A stretch of DNA of 64,000 nt from Oxalobacteraceae bacterium OTU3CINTB1 (GCA_024123955.1 CP099652.1:3782001-3846000); one strand, 5' to 3'. Positions 7,239 through 16,313 are shown, counted from the stretch's first letter. Notes: generated by a model from the sequence alone, not told the origin. Program-made: numbers and translations.

Positions 7239-7262
7239 ACAGGGTCTTCGAGACCCTTGTAT
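7239..7262 (+). terminator. Hairpin after the two-gene module
   Basis: A stem GGGTCT-TCG-AGACCC (7242-7256) with further ACA/TGT flank pairing lies 13 bases after the stop at 7228. It is followed by TTGTATAG, a weak T tract, so termination is plausible but may be inefficient. Confidence 0.45.
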
Positions 7263-7585
7263 AGTCAAACTAGGAGCTAGCCAACTCTACGAACACGCTA
7301 AATTCTGATAACGCGGCGTTTGGGCAGTTGGGGGACACACGATCTAGGGGCTGATAGTTGGTGTAACAATGCGATGGGCGTCGTGACGTGGAAGTTTGCC
7401 TGGCGTTGTTCTAGCGGCTATATTGTTGGTATGCAACTAGAACTATTTCCGTTTGTACCCGTGACTGCGGGGGAGCTTGAACTGATTTATCGGTCCATTA
7501 GACATAGCTACTGGCATCTTAGTAATTTGCGCGCTGCCAGGTGGGGGAGCGAGGGCCAGAAAGCAGTATCGGTTAGTGGCCGCTC
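7263..7585. other. Intergenic region without a supported gene
   Basis: A plus-strand open frame (7320-7625) crosses this stretch, but it runs through the minus-strand terminator at 7586-7613 and has no recognisable domain. It contains the second copy of the 26-bp WCN-coding motif. I regard it as decayed sequence. Confidence 0.35.
7359..7384 (+). repeat. 26-bp motif shared with 2527-2552, copy B
   Basis: This is the partner of the motif at 2527-2552 (22 of 26 identical, same orientation). The hairpin is imperfect here. The two copies bracket the defence gene and most of the accessory island. Confidence 0.4.
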
Positions 7586-7613
7586 AAAAAAAACGCCTAC
7601 TCATGGTAGGCGT
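7586..7613 (-). terminator. Rho-independent terminator for the ycaO transcript
   Basis: On the minus strand there is a perfect 8-bp stem (ACGCCTAC paired with GTAGGCGT, loop of 5, positions 7593-7613) followed by eight T residues (7593-7586). It lies ~215 bases past the ycaO stop and is oriented to end that transcript. Confidence 0.75.
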
Positions 7614-7828
7614 ATCAAAGCGTGAAATTTTAGACCTGTTAGCTTGTTGTCGGTCGAAGTGCAGTAGGCATCGCCATCCGTTTGAACCCTGTCAATTTTG
7701 TCCTTGGGCAGCGGCCAAAGTTACGCAATCAATTTGACATAATATAAATTATGCGAAATTGGAGTTAAAGACATTCCACGATCCCATCCTCCTCAATAGC
7801 CGCTTCGGGCTGCCAAAAAGTAGCGAAA

Positions 7829-10042
7829 TCAGGCATCGGTCTTGCCGGTAACCGCCGCCTTCGCCCGCGCCGCATGCAATTTCTTGTAGCTGTCGATCAG
7901 ACGCGCGTGCCGGTCGAGGCCCTCCAGCTTCATGCTGGTCGGGGTCAAGCCGTAGAACCGCACGCTGCCGTCCATCGATCCCAGCACCGCGTCCATCCTT
8001 TCGTCGCCGAACATGCGGCGGAAATTGACCACGTAATCGTCCAACTCCAGGTCGTCGTCCAGCTCCACCTCCAGCGCCACATTCAAGGCTTGATAGAACA
8101 GGCCACGTTCGAGCGAGTTGTCGTTGTATTGCAAGAAGGCTTCCACCAGCTCTTTTGCCTCCTCAAACTGCTGCAAGGCCAGGTTGATCAACAGCTTCAA
8201 CTCCAGCGTCGTCAGCTGGCCCCAAGGCGTGTTTTCGTCGAATTCGACGCCGATCAAGGTGGCGATGTCGCCGTATTCGTCCAGTTCGTTATCGTCCAGA
8301 CGTTCGAGCAGCGCCTCGAGCGCGGCATCGTCCAGGCTATGCAAGTTCAACACATCCGAACGGAACAACAGCGATTTGTTGGTGTTATCCCAAATCAGAT
8401 CCTCAACCGGATACACTTCCGAATAACCCGGCACCAGAATCCGGCACGCGGTCGAGCCTAATTGGTCGTAGACGGCCATGTAGACCTCTTTGCCCATCTC
8501 TTCCAAAATGCCGAACAAGGTCTCGGCTTCCTGGACGTTGGAGTTTTCCCCCTGGCCGGAGAAATCCCATTCGACGAAATCGTAATCGGATTTGGCGCTG
8601 AAGAAGCGCCACGAAACGATGCCGCTCGAATCGATAAAGTGTTCGACGAAGTTATTCGGCTCGGTCACGGCGTTACTGACAAACGTCGGCCGTGGCAAAT
8701 CGTTCAAGCCTTCAAAGCTGCGGCCTTGCAGCAGTTCGGTCAGGCTGCGCTCCAGCGCCACTTCCAGGCTCGGGTGCGCGCCGAACGAGGCGAATACGCC
8801 GCCCGTGCGTGGATTCATCAGGGTCACGCACATCACCGGGTAAATTCCTCCCAGCGACGCATCCTTGACCAGCACCGGGAAGCCCTGCTCTTCCAGCCCT
8901 TGAATACCGGCCACGATGCCCGGGTATTTCGCCAGCACTTCCTGCGGCACATCCGGCAAGGCGATCTCGCCTTCCAGGATTTCGCGTTTAACCGCCCTCT
9001 CGAAGATCTCCGACAGGCATTGCACCTGCGCCTCGGCCAACGTATTACCGGCGCTCATGCCGTTGCTGACATACAGGTTTTCGACCAGATTCGACGGGAA
9101 ATACACGACCGCGCCGTCCGTCTGCCGCACAAACGGCAGCGAACAGATGCCGCGTTCCTTGTTGCCGGAGTTGGTGTCGTACAGATGCGAGGCGCGTAAT
9201 TCGCGATCGGCATTGTAGATTTCCAGGCAGTACTCATCCAGGATCTCGGTCGGCAGCGCATCCTTGCGGCCGGGTTTGAACCAGCGTTCGTTCGGGTAGT
9301 GGACGAAGGCGGCGTTGGCGATGTCTTCGCCCCAATACGCGCCGGCGTAGAAGTGATTGCAGTTCAGACGCTCGATATACTCGCCCAACGCCGACGCCAA
9401 CGCGCTTTCCTTGGTCGATCCCTTGCCGTTGGTGAAGCACATCGGCGAATGCGCATCGCGGATATGCAGCGACCAGACGTTGGGAACGATATTGCGCCAC
9501 GACGCGATTTCGATTTTGATGCCCAGGCCCGCGAGAACGCCGGACATGTTGGCGATGGTTTGCTCCAGCGGCAGGTCTTTGCCGGCGATATAGGTGTTGG
9601 CCTCCCCTGCCGGTTTCATTGTCAGTAACGCCTGGGCGTCGGCATCCAGGTTTTCGACCTCTTCGATCACGAACTCGGGGCCTGCCTGCACCACCTTTTT
9701 CACCGTGCACCGGTCGATGGAACGCAGGATACCTTGGCGGTCCTTTTCCGAGATATCCGCCGGCAGTTCGACCTGAATTTTGAAAATCTGCTGGTAGCGG
9801 TTTTCTGGATCGACAATATTGTTCTGCGACAGACGGATGTTTTCGGTCGGAATATTGCGCGTTACGCAATATAATTTGACGAAGTAAGCGGCGCACAACG
9901 CCGACGAGGCAAGGAAATAGTCGAACGGACCAGGCGCCGAACCGTCGCCCTTGTAGCGGATGGGCTGGTCGGCGATGACCGTGAAATCGTCGAACTTAGC
10001 TTCAAGACGTAGCTTATCGAGAAAATTGACCTTGATTTCCAT
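7829..10042 (-). CDS. ycaO: OsmC-domain / YcaO-domain fusion protein
   Basis: The 737-residue protein has an N-terminal OsmC-like domain (residues ~1-140, including GPFDYFLASSALCAAYFVKLYC, where the two cysteines occupy the OsmC peroxidatic region). A YcaO ATP-grasp-like domain follows (residues ~190-560), with GKGSTKESALASALGEYIERL, LAEAQVQCLSEIFERAVKR and LTELLQGR motifs. The C-terminal ~150 residues are acidic. The E. coli protein is linked to RimO-dependent methylthiolation of ribosomal protein S12; the OsmC fusion is a recognised variant. I chose the ATG at 10042 because MEIKVNFLDKLRLEA is the natural OsmC start. The gene lies downstream of arsH on the same strand with a 154-base gap, so read-through is possible. 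Confidence 0.85.
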   Translation of the reverse strand: MEIKVNFLDKLRLEAKFDDFTVIADQPIRYKGDGSAPGPFDYFLASSALCAAYFVKLYCVTRNIPTENIRLSQNNIVDPENRYQQIFKIQVELPADISEKDRQGILRSIDRCTVKKVVQAGPEFVIEEVENLDADAQALLTMKPAGEANTYIAGKDLPLEQTIANMSGVLAGLGIKIEIASWRNIVPNVWSLHIRDAHSPMCFTNGKGSTKESALASALGEYIERLNCNHFYAGAYWGEDIANAAFVHYPNERWFKPGRKDALPTEILDEYCLEIYNADRELRASHLYDTNSGNKERGICSLPFVRQTDGAVVYFPSNLVENLYVSNGMSAGNTLAEAQVQCLSEIFERAVKREILEGEIALPDVPQEVLAKYPGIVAGIQGLEEQGFPVLVKDASLGGIYPVMCVTLMNPRTGGVFASFGAHPSLEVALERSLTELLQGRSFEGLNDLPRPTFVSNAVTEPNNFVEHFIDSSGIVSWRFFSAKSDYDFVEWDFSGQGENSNVQEAETLFGILEEMGKEVYMAVYDQLGSTACRILVPGYSEVYPVEDLIWDNTNKSLLFRSDVLNLHSLDDAALEALLERLDDNELDEYGDIATLIGVEFDENTPWGQLTTLELKLLINLALQQFEEAKELVEAFLQYNDNSLERGLFYQALNVALEVELDDDLELDDYVVNFRRMFGDERMDAVLGSMDGSVRFYGLTPTSMKLEGLDRHARLIDSYKKLHAARAKAAVTGKTDA

Positions 10043-10196
10043 GGGGATTTCCAATCTGGTGCGCAAAAATGAGTTGGCCGCCATTATCCGTTGTTTTGGC
10101 CGTCAGGCAAAGGACGGTTGGCGGCTGCGGCCGGCAGAGTCCTGACCCGGGGGCGGTTCACTCCGTTGCCGCGCGGGCGCTGACATTACTGCGCGC

Positions 10197-10913
10197 TTAT
10201 ATTTTTCTGACAGCCGCGTCGATCAACTTCATTTGCCGCTCGTTGCGCTCGCTGTAGCGGTCCGTCAGGTAATCCGACCGGCCGCGCAGCAACAACGTCA
10301 TTTTGATCAGTTCTTCCATCACATCCACCACCCGGTCGTAGTAGGCGGAAGGCCGCATGCGCCCCGCGTCGTCGAACTCCTTGTACGCCATCGGCACCGA
10401 CGACTGGTTGGGAATGGTGAACATACGCATCCAGCGCCCGAGCAGGCGCAGCGTATTGACCACGTTAAACGATTGCGATCCGCCGCATACTTGCATCACG
10501 GCCAGGGTGCGTCCCTGGCTCGGGCGGACCGCGCCCATCTCCAGCGGAATCCAGTCGATCTGGTTCTTCATCACGGCGGTGACGGCGCCATGGCGTTCCG
10601 GGCTGCACCACACCTGGCCCTCGGACCACAGACACAGTTCGCGCAGCTCGACCACTTTCGGATGGTCTTCCGCCACGCTGCCCGCCATCGGCAACGCCAT
10701 TGGATCGAAGATCTTCACTTCGGCGCCGAAGTGTTCCAGGATGCGTGCGGCCTCCTCGGTCAGGAAGCGGCTGAACGAGCGTTCCCGCAGCGAACCGTAC
10801 AACATCAGGATGCGTGGCGGGTGGCTCAGCTCGCCGGCTTGGGCCAGCTTGTCCATCGTTGGCAAGTCGAGCTGGTCTGGATTGATGTTGGGCAGGTTGG
10901 TGATCTTTTCCAT
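10197..10913 (-). CDS. arsH: Arsenical resistance flavoprotein ArsH
   Basis: The 238-residue protein is an NADPH-dependent FMN reductase-fold enzyme of the ArsH family. Visible features are the FMN phosphate loop [12 protein letters not shown] near residues 39-50, [22 protein letters not shown] in the middle, and [21 protein letters not shown] later. ArsH oxidises trivalent organoarsenicals, and some homologues reduce other substrates. It is the last gene of the arsRCBH order on the minus strand, 25 bases after arsB. Length and motifs are full and intact. Confidence 0.93.
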   Translation of the reverse strand: MEKITNLPNINPDQLDLPTMDKLAQAGELSHPPRILMLYGSLRERSFSRFLTEEAARILEHFGAEVKIFDPMALPMAGSVAEDHPKVVELRELCLWSEGQVWCSPERHGAVTAVMKNQIDWIPLEMGAVRPSQGRTLAVMQVCGGSQSFNVVNTLRLLGRWMRMFTIPNQSSVPMAYKEFDDAGRMRPSAYYDRVVDVMEELIKMTLLLRGRSDYLTDRYSERNERQMKLIDAAVRKI

Positions 10914-10938
10914 GTTTGATCCGGGTTGTTCAGGTTTC

Positions 10939-12219
10939 TCAAGCGAGTCTCAAGGCCAGCGCGGCCAGGGTGATCGACAGCACCGGCAAGGTCAACACGA
11001 TGCCGACGCGGAAATAGTAGCCCCACGATATCTCGATGTCCTTGCTCGACAGCACGTGCAGCCACAACAAGGTGGCAAGGCTGCCGATCGGCGTGATTTT
11101 CGGGCCAAGGTCGCTACCGATGACATTGGCATAGATCATCGCCTCGCGCGCCGCGCCTTGTGCAGTGGTCGCGTCGATCGACAGCGCTCCGATCAGCACG
11201 GTCGGCATATTGTTCATGATCGAGGAAAGCAACGCCGTGATCAGGCCGGTCCCCAGCGCCGCGCCCCACACACCGTAGCTGGCGCATTGATTCAGCACGC
11301 CGGTCAGATAATCGGTCAGGCCGGCGTTGCGCAAGCCATAAACCACCAGATACATGCCAAGCGAGAAGACCACGATCTGCCAGGGCGCGTTGCGGACTAC
11401 GTCGCGCGTCGAAATCTTGTGGCCCCGCGCCGCGACCACCAGCAGCAAGGCCGCGCCGGCCGCAGCGACAGCGCTGATCGGCACGCCCAATTGGTCCAGC
11501 CAGAAGAAGCCGGCCAACAGCAGCGCGAGCACCCACCAGCCGGTGATGAAGGTGGCGCGGTCATGGATCGCCTCATGCGGCGCCTTCAAGTGGGCCAGCT
11601 CGTAGTTGGCCGGAATGTCCTTGCGGAAGAACCACATGAGCGCGGCCAGCGTGGCGGCCACGGAGACCAGGTTGACCGGCACCATGACGGCGGCGTAGCG
11701 GGCGAAACCGATATCAAAGTAATCGGCCGACACGATATTGACCAGGTTGGACACCACCAGCGGCAGGCTGGCCGTGTCGGCGATGAAGCCGGCCGCCATC
11801 ACGAAGGCCAGTGTGGCCTTGGCGGAGAAACGCAGCGCGCGCAACATGGCGATGACGATCGGCGTCAGGATCAGCGCCGCGCCGTCGTTGGCGAACAGCG
11901 CGGCGACGGCGGCGCCCAGCAGGACCAGCAGCACGAACAAGCGCGTGCCGCTGCCGCCGCCCCAGCGCGCCACGTGCAGCGCGGCCCACTCGAAGAAGCC
12001 GGCCTTATCCAGCAACAAGCTAATGATAATCACGGCCACAAAAGTGCCGGTCGCGTTCCAAACAATGTGCCACACCACCGGAATATCGGCGACATGAATC
12101 ACACCCGCCAGCAGCGCCACGCCAGCCCCGGCGGCCGCGCTCCAGCCGATGCCCAGCCCGCGCGGCTGCCAGATAACGAGGATCAATGTAAAAAGGAAAA
12201 TCAAAAACGCAGCACACAC
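10939..12219 (-). CDS. arsB: Arsenite efflux permease ArsB
   Basis: The 426-residue integral membrane protein has about 11-12 hydrophobic segments and ArsB-family motifs, such as [15 protein letters not shown] near residue 110 and a late [19 protein letters not shown] segment. It exports As(III) and Sb(III) from the cytoplasm. It starts at GTG (12219) preceded by an AAGGA site, just after arsC. The order arsR-arsC-arsB-arsH on one strand indicates one operon under the promoter upstream of arsR. Confidence 0.93.
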   Translation of the reverse strand: MCAAFLIFLFTLILVIWQPRGLGIGWSAAAGAGVALLAGVIHVADIPVVWHIVWNATGTFVAVIIISLLLDKAGFFEWAALHVARWGGGSGTRLFVLLVLLGAAVAALFANDGAALILTPIVIAMLRALRFSAKATLAFVMAAGFIADTASLPLVVSNLVNIVSADYFDIGFARYAAVMVPVNLVSVAATLAALMWFFRKDIPANYELAHLKAPHEAIHDRATFITGWWVLALLLAGFFWLDQLGVPISAVAAAGAALLLVVAARGHKISTRDVVRNAPWQIVVFSLGMYLVVYGLRNAGLTDYLTGVLNQCASYGVWGAALGTGLITALLSSIMNNMPTVLIGALSIDATTAQGAAREAMIYANVIGSDLGPKITPIGSLATLLWLHVLSSKDIEISWGYYFRVGIVLTLPVLSITLAALALRLA

Positions 12220-12244
12220 GGCGAGTCCTTGGAACGGATTTGGA

Positions 12245-12724
12245 TTAGCCGGTGATGTGACCGATTTTTTCGAGCTCGGCCTTCAGTGCGGTCTTGTCTA
12301 TCATAAGCTCCGCCAGCGGCAACGCGAGGAAGGCTTCGATGCGGGCGCGGATGATGCCGTAAGTGTGCTCGAACGCAATGTCGATCTCCTCTTCCGTGCC
12401 CACCACGTGGCCGGGGTCGTCGACACCCCAATGCGTGCGCGTCACCGGTCCCAGGTAGGCCGGGCAGGTTTCTCCGGCGGCGCTGCCGCAAACGGTGACG
12501 ACGATGTCGGGTGTCACCGGCAGATCGTTCCAGGACTTGCTGAAATAGCCCTCGGTCGAGATGCCCTTGCTGGCCAGTAGCGATACCGCGCGCGGATGCA
12601 GTTTGCCGGCCGGTTGGCTGCCGGCGCTGATCGCCTTCAGTTCGGCGGGCGCCAGATGATTGAAAGTGGCTTCGGAGATCACGGAACGGCAGGAATTGCC
12701 GGTGCAAAGGAAAAGGATGTTCAT
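12245..12724 (-). CDS. arsC: Arsenate reductase, low-molecular-weight phosphatase type
   Basis: The 159-residue protein has the phosphatase-like P-loop C7-TGNSC-R13-S at the N-terminus, the DDP catalytic loop (D103-P104), and cysteines C79 and C87 available for the disulfide relay. It reduces arsenate to arsenite for export by ArsB, with thioredoxin or glutaredoxin as probable reductant. It sits between arsR and arsB. All expected catalytic residues are present. Confidence 0.92.
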   Translation of the reverse strand: MNILFLCTGNSCRSVISEATFNHLAPAELKAISAGSQPAGKLHPRAVSLLASKGISTEGYFSKSWNDLPVTPDIVVTVCGSAAGETCPAYLGPVTRTHWGVDDPGHVVGTEEEIDIAFEHTYGIIRARIEAFLALPLAELMIDKTALKAELEKIGHITG

Positions 12725-12789
12725 CGTGGGTCAGTTGTTGGTGTTAAACAGAGGTGGAACCGATGGCCTGGACTCCCGTTAAAGTATGT

Positions 12790-13107
12790 TCAGTCGGTGA
12801 CGCATCCTGCCGGGCCGCAAGGAATGCCACCGCAGCAGTTCTCAGTCAGGTAGCCGATCAGGCCGTTCATGACGGCGACGTCAGCCGAGTAGATAACGAA
12901 TCGCCCCTCGCTGCGAGATGTGATCAGCTTAGCGTGGGTCAGCTCCTTCAGGTGAAACGACAGCGATGAAGGAGCAATGTCCAAGTGCTCGGCGATCTTG
13001 GTGGCCGCCATGCCGCCAGGACCGATCTGCACCAGCAGCCTGAAAATCGCCAGCCTGCTCTCCTGTGCGATCGCCGCCAGCGCCGCTAATACTTCCTTGG
13101 TTTCCAT
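12790..13107 (-). CDS. arsR: ArsR/SmtB arsenite-responsive repressor
   Basis: The 105-residue winged helix-turn-helix protein has the recognition helix at SSLSFHLKELTHAKLI. A cysteine-rich C-terminus (ENCCGG, then PCGPAGC) is likely to bind As(III), as in the ArsR subgroup whose inducer cysteines lie at the C-terminal end rather than in the DNA-binding helix. I prefer the ATG at 13107 (METKEV), which has GGAAG 8 bases upstream and lies ~27 bases after the predicted transcription start. An ATG five codons earlier (13122) is possible. It should repress the arsRCBH operon by binding the dyads in its own promoter. Confidence 0.9.
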   Translation of the reverse strand: METKEVLAALAAIAQESRLAIFRLLVQIGPGGMAATKIAEHLDIAPSSLSFHLKELTHAKLITSRSEGRFVIYSADVAVMNGLIGYLTENCCGGIPCGPAGCVTD

Positions 13108-13131
13108 AAAGGGCACTTCCATAATTCGACA

Positions 13132-13186
13132 ATGATTGAAATCATACCTGATAGTCTACGATACTTCAAATATTATCGAAGTGTCG
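13132..13186 (-). promoter_or_regulatory. ars operon promoter with two dyads
   Basis: On the minus strand a -35 TTGAAG (13169-13164) and -10 TATGAT (13146-13141) are separated by exactly 17 bases. Two inverted repeats overlap them: CGATACTTC-N10-GAAGTGTCG (13159-13186, 8 of 9 pairs) over the -35, and ATGATT-GA-AATCAT (13132-13145) over the -10. Either or both could be the ArsR operator. Confidence 0.65.
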
Positions 13187-13579
13187 TTGGAAAGTCCCTA
13201 AGCCGATCAGATTGTGAGCGGCGAACTGGCTTGCAACTTGGTATGCGGCATGACATAAATCCAATATTGCATATTTCTTTCTTCAGGATTAGTATTCATT
13301 CATCGACGCCGATACGCGCCCATCAGGGTTCGCCGGCGCCGGTTCCTTGACCTGCGCGAACTCGGCCCACCGCCCTCCTCGCAACGGCGACAGGTACGCA
13401 AGGTGCCTGTTTCAGCCATCGCCGTCCGGATGCTGAATGTTTGTCCGTACCCCCCAGTTTCGATTTCGCATTGCCTCAGGCAAGGCGTCCCCACGCGGGT
13501 ACGGATCGTAGCGCGAGCAGAAAACGAAGCGTTCACCAAAGAACGCACGCCGCACGTTACTTCCACATTGGAGACACGC
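13187..13579. other. Intergenic region between ars and the pectate lyase
   Basis: No gene is supported. A weak plus-strand promoter candidate is TTGCAA at 13231-13236 with CATAAA at 13254-13259. A plus-strand frame entering the pectate lyase from 13403 has no protein-like character before the signal peptide, so this stretch is probably the lyase leader. Confidence 0.35.
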
Positions 13580-15022
13580 ATGAAACTCACCGTCCTCGCC
13601 GCCAGCGTCCTGCTGGCCACTTCCGCGCAAGCCGCTATCGACGCCGCCACCCTGGTCGGCGCCAGCACGCCGCTGCAAACCGCCCAGTACGGCGTCCGCA
13701 ATTATTCGGCTCCGGTGCTGGTGAACGGCCAGCACGATCCCGCCAGCTACATGGCCGCGCCCAAGCTGCCAACATGGCAGTTCGCGTCGGCCGACCCGAC
13801 CGGCGGCGTACTCACCTTCGAACGCCAGAGCGCGCCGGCCGCCGGCTGGCACGCCTGGTCGCGCAAGGGCAATGTGGTGGTGACCGGCGGCGGTTCGGCC
13901 AGCGCCAACCGCGTCTATACCGTCTACAACGGCCAGCAACTGATCGCCGCCATCCAGCAGGCCGGCAACGAGCCCAAGATCATCCGCGTGATCGGCCATA
14001 TCGATCTGCGCTGGAGCCAGAACAATACCGTCTTCCGTGAGTACACCAGCTATTCGGACCAGAAGTTCGGCGGCTCGATCAGCCTGCCGTCGAATACCAC
14101 CCTGGTGGGCATCAACGATGCGCAGGGCCGTCCGGCGCGCATCACCGGCACCGCGCTGCTGATCGGCGGCGAGCTGGCGCTGGCGCCGGGCGGCGATCCG
14201 GAATCGGACTTCAAGAAATGGATCGCCGACGGCAAGGACGGCGAGGACTATCCGACCTGGACTCGCAACGTCATCGTCCGCAACCTGGCGCTGGACACGC
14301 CGTGGGACGTCAACCCCGAGGACTCGGCCAACGCCTACGCCGACGGCATCACGCTGGGGCGCGCGCAGAATGTGTACATCGATCACCTGACCGTCAGCGA
14401 CGGCGACACGCCCGATTCGATGGCCACCGGCACCTACAAAACCCGCCACGACGGCGCGCTCGACGTGGTGCGCGGCAGCGATTACGTCACCATCGCCAAC
14501 AGCCTGTTCAGCAAACACCACAAGACCACGCTGGTGGGCAATGGCGATTCCGGCCGCGCCTGGAGCGACTCGGGCCGCCTGCACGTGACGTTCTCGGGCA
14601 ACTGGTGGAATGGCGCGACCACGCGGTTGCCGTTGAACCGGTTCGGCCAGGTACACATGTTCAACAACGTCGTTACCGGCAGCACCACGACCAAGAACCC
14701 GGACATTAAGTTCGAGGGCGGCAGCGATGCGCGCTACCAGTCGAACATGCTGCTGCAGAATAACTACTACACCGTCGAGGGATTGAAGGTGGAGGATTTC
14801 TGCGGCAAGGTCATCAAGGGAAAGAGCTTCCTTGGTTTCCGCTCGTCGGGACATATTTTCAACAGCGACCGCTCGGGCACCAGTGCGATTGACGGGCAGT
14901 GCGGGTTTGCGCAGCCAAGCGCCGCCAACCTGTGGACGCCGCCGTATGCGTACACGTTGCAGACGGCGGCGACGGCGCAGACTGCGGTGCCGGCAAAGGC
15001 CGGCGCGGGCAAGTTGAACTGA
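13580..15022 (+). CDS. Secreted PL1-family pectate lyase
   Basis: Starting at the ATG at 13580 (after TTGGAGAC) gives a 480-residue protein with a clean signal peptide (MKLTVLAASVLLATSAQA). The body is a right-handed parallel beta-helix of polysaccharide lyase family 1. It shows the paired Asp region around DGALDVVRGSDYVTI, the HHKTTLVGN turn, and TTRLPLNRFGQVHMFNN, which carries the catalytic arginine region and the asparagine ladder. It cleaves polygalacturonate by calcium-dependent beta-elimination outside the cytoplasm. It lies ~30 kb from the main pectin cluster but fits the same lifestyle. Confidence 0.9.
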   Translation: MKLTVLAASVLLATSAQAAIDAATLVGASTPLQTAQYGVRNYSAPVLVNGQHDPASYMAAPKLPTWQFASADPTGGVLTFERQSAPAAGWHAWSRKGNVVVTGGGSASANRVYTVYNGQQLIAAIQQAGNEPKIIRVIGHIDLRWSQNNTVFREYTSYSDQKFGGSISLPSNTTLVGINDAQGRPARITGTALLIGGELALAPGGDPESDFKKWIADGKDGEDYPTWTRNVIVRNLALDTPWDVNPEDSANAYADGITLGRAQNVYIDHLTVSDGDTPDSMATGTYKTRHDGALDVVRGSDYVTIANSLFSKHHKTTLVGNGDSGRAWSDSGRLHVTFSGNWWNGATTRLPLNRFGQVHMFNNVVTGSTTTKNPDIKFEGGSDARYQSNMLLQNNYYTVEGLKVEDFCGKVIKGKSFLGFRSSGHIFNSDRSGTSAIDGQCGFAQPSAANLWTPPYAYTLQTAATAQTAVPAKAGAGKLN

Positions 15023-15057
15023 GCGCTTGGCCACACCAGCCTGAACCAATCTAAACC

Positions 15058-15154
15058 ACGTAGGGCGGATTAGCGAAGCGTAATCCGCCAACGCAGGCGT
15101 CTCGACGGCTCATGCATTGGCGGATTACGGCGTTCCGCCTAATCCGCCCTACGT
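15058..15154. repeat. REP-like bipartite inverted repeat
   Basis: The left arm starting ACGTAGGGCGGATTAGCGAA at 15058 and the right arm ending at 15154 are imperfect inverted copies enclosing a short spacer. The outer ~16 bases and the TAATCCGCC block pair fully. A single unit of the same sequence recurs at 51829-51860, so this is a dispersed REP/BIME-type element. The right arm supplies the final codons and stop of the CDF gene. Confidence 0.8.
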
Positions 15155-15831
15155 ATTTCAGATATTTTCATCGTTTCCGGGCGTTGTGCCGTTTCCGCCG
15201 GTGCTTTTGTTTCCCGGCTTTTGGACATCTCCGCCCTCGCCTGCTTGATGACCTGGCGCGCGGCGCTCAGCGCAAGGCAGCCCATGATGAGCGCGACGCC
15301 GATATCAGGCCAGCCGCTTTGCGTGCCGAACACGCCCAGCGCCGCCAGCATGACGGCGACGTTGCCGATCGCGTCGTTGCGCGTGCACAGCCACACCGAG
15401 CGCATATTTGCATCACCGTCGCGGTAGGCGTACAGCAGCAAGGCGACCGTGCCGTTGGCGATCAGCGCGGCGAAGCCTATGCTCCCCATCATCACCGGCT
15501 CTGGCACCGGGCCCGACACCATATGCCAGGCCGCCTTGCCCAGCACGAAGACCCCGTACGCCCCCATCGTCGCGCCCTTGAACAGCGCCGTGCGCGAGCG
15601 CCACATCACCGTCGATCCCAGCACCAGCAAGGACAGCGCGTAGTTGCCGGCGTCGCCGAGAAAATCGACGGCGTCGGCCAGCAGCGCGACGGAATTGCCG
15701 GCCAGCCCCCCGGCCAGCTCCACGCCGAACATCAGCGTATTGACCACCAGCGCGATCCACAAGATGCGACGATAACGCGGATCGACTACCGGCTTCCCCG
15801 GCGCGCAACCTCCCGAACAACAATCAGACAT
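15139..15831 (-). CDS. Cation diffusion facilitator (Cd/Zn/Pb efflux)
   Basis: The 230-residue inner-membrane protein has about six hydrophobic helices and the CDF metal-site pattern LLADAVDFLGDAGNYA (the usual HxxxD site with D replacing H) and TRNDAIGNVAVMLAA. The N-terminus is cysteine-rich (SDCCSGGCAPG), a likely metal-capturing tail. It is divergent from a CadR-type regulator across a MerR-type promoter, so it is probably metal-induced. The C-terminus ends SEIRRAD with the stop lying inside the REP-like element, and the usual long cytoplasmic domain of CDF exporters is absent. I start at the ATG at 15831; an ATG two codons earlier is also possible. Confidence 0.85.
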   Translation of the reverse strand: MSDCCSGGCAPGKPVVDPRYRRILWIALVVNTLMFGVELAGGLAGNSVALLADAVDFLGDAGNYALSLLVLGSTVMWRSRTALFKGATMGAYGVFVLGKAAWHMVSGPVPEPVMMGSIGFAALIANGTVALLLYAYRDGDANMRSVWLCTRNDAIGNVAVMLAALGVFGTQSGWPDIGVALIMGCLALSAARQVIKQARAEMSKSRETKAPAETAQRPETMKISEIRRAD

Positions 15832-15858
15832 GAGCATTCCTTTCCCTGTATAGTCGCC

Positions 15859-15889
15859 ATTAGAAACCCTGAAGTCACTACAAGGTCAA
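15859..15889 (-). promoter_or_regulatory. MerR-type promoter/operator of the efflux gene
   Basis: On the minus strand -35 TTGACC (15889-15884) and -10 TCTAAT (15864-15859) are 19 bases apart, the over-long spacing typical of MerR-activated promoters. The spacer carries the dyad ACCTTGTAGT-GACTTCAGGGT (15886-15866), similar to CadR/PbrR/MerR operators. It points toward the efflux gene. Confidence 0.75.
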
Positions 15890-15893
15890 GCGT

Positions 15894-16301
15894 ATGCAAC
15901 GGGACGAACTGAAAATCGGTGAACTGGCCGCCCAAACCGGCTATACGGTCGAGGCGATCCGCTATTACGAGCGCCAGGGGCTGCTTCCCGCGCCGGCGCG
16001 CTCCGGCGCAAACTACCGTCTTTATCGCGGCGCGCATCTGGAGCGGTTGCGATTCATCCGGCATTGCCGCTCGCTGGACATGGCATTGGACGAGATTCGC
16101 AACCTGCTTACCTTTCGCGACCATCCGGAACAGCGTTGTGGCGAGGTCAATGCGCTGCTCGACAGGCATATCGTCGAGGTGGCGGAGCGCATCGCGCAGT
16201 TGATGGATCTCGAGCGCCAGTTGGTGGCGCTGCGCGGGCGTTGCACCGAGGAGCAGACGGCCAAGGATTGCGCGATCTTGCAGTGCCTGGGCAAGCACTA
16301 G
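15894..16301 (+). CDS. cadR: Cd(II)/Pb(II)-responsive MerR-family regulator
   Basis: The 135-residue protein has an N-terminal MerR helix-turn-helix (KIGELAAQTGYTVEAIRYYE), a dimerisation helix, and three cysteines at 82, 117 and 126. Their 35- and 9-residue spacing matches the metal-binding set of PbrR/CadR proteins. A histidine/cysteine C-terminus (QCLGKH) follows. It activates the divergent CDF efflux gene by untwisting the 19-base spacer promoter. It is convergent with the eCIS ATPase gene, with 12 bases between stops. Confidence 0.88.
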   Translation: MQRDELKIGELAAQTGYTVEAIRYYERQGLLPAPARSGANYRLYRGAHLERLRFIRHCRSLDMALDEIRNLLTFRDHPEQRCGEVNALLDRHIVEVAERIAQLMDLERQLVALRGRCTEEQTAKDCAILQCLGKH

Positions 16302-16313
16302 GACAAGCAGCGC

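Noticed and set aside
7320..7625. 101-codon plus-strand open frame
   Set aside because: It runs through a strong minus-strand terminator at 7586-7613 and has no recognisable domain or ribosome site. It may contain decayed coding sequence but is not supported as a gene.
13403..13579. N-terminal extension of the pectate lyase
   Set aside because: The stretch before 13580 has no protein-like features, and a signal peptide with a ribosome site starts exactly at 13580.
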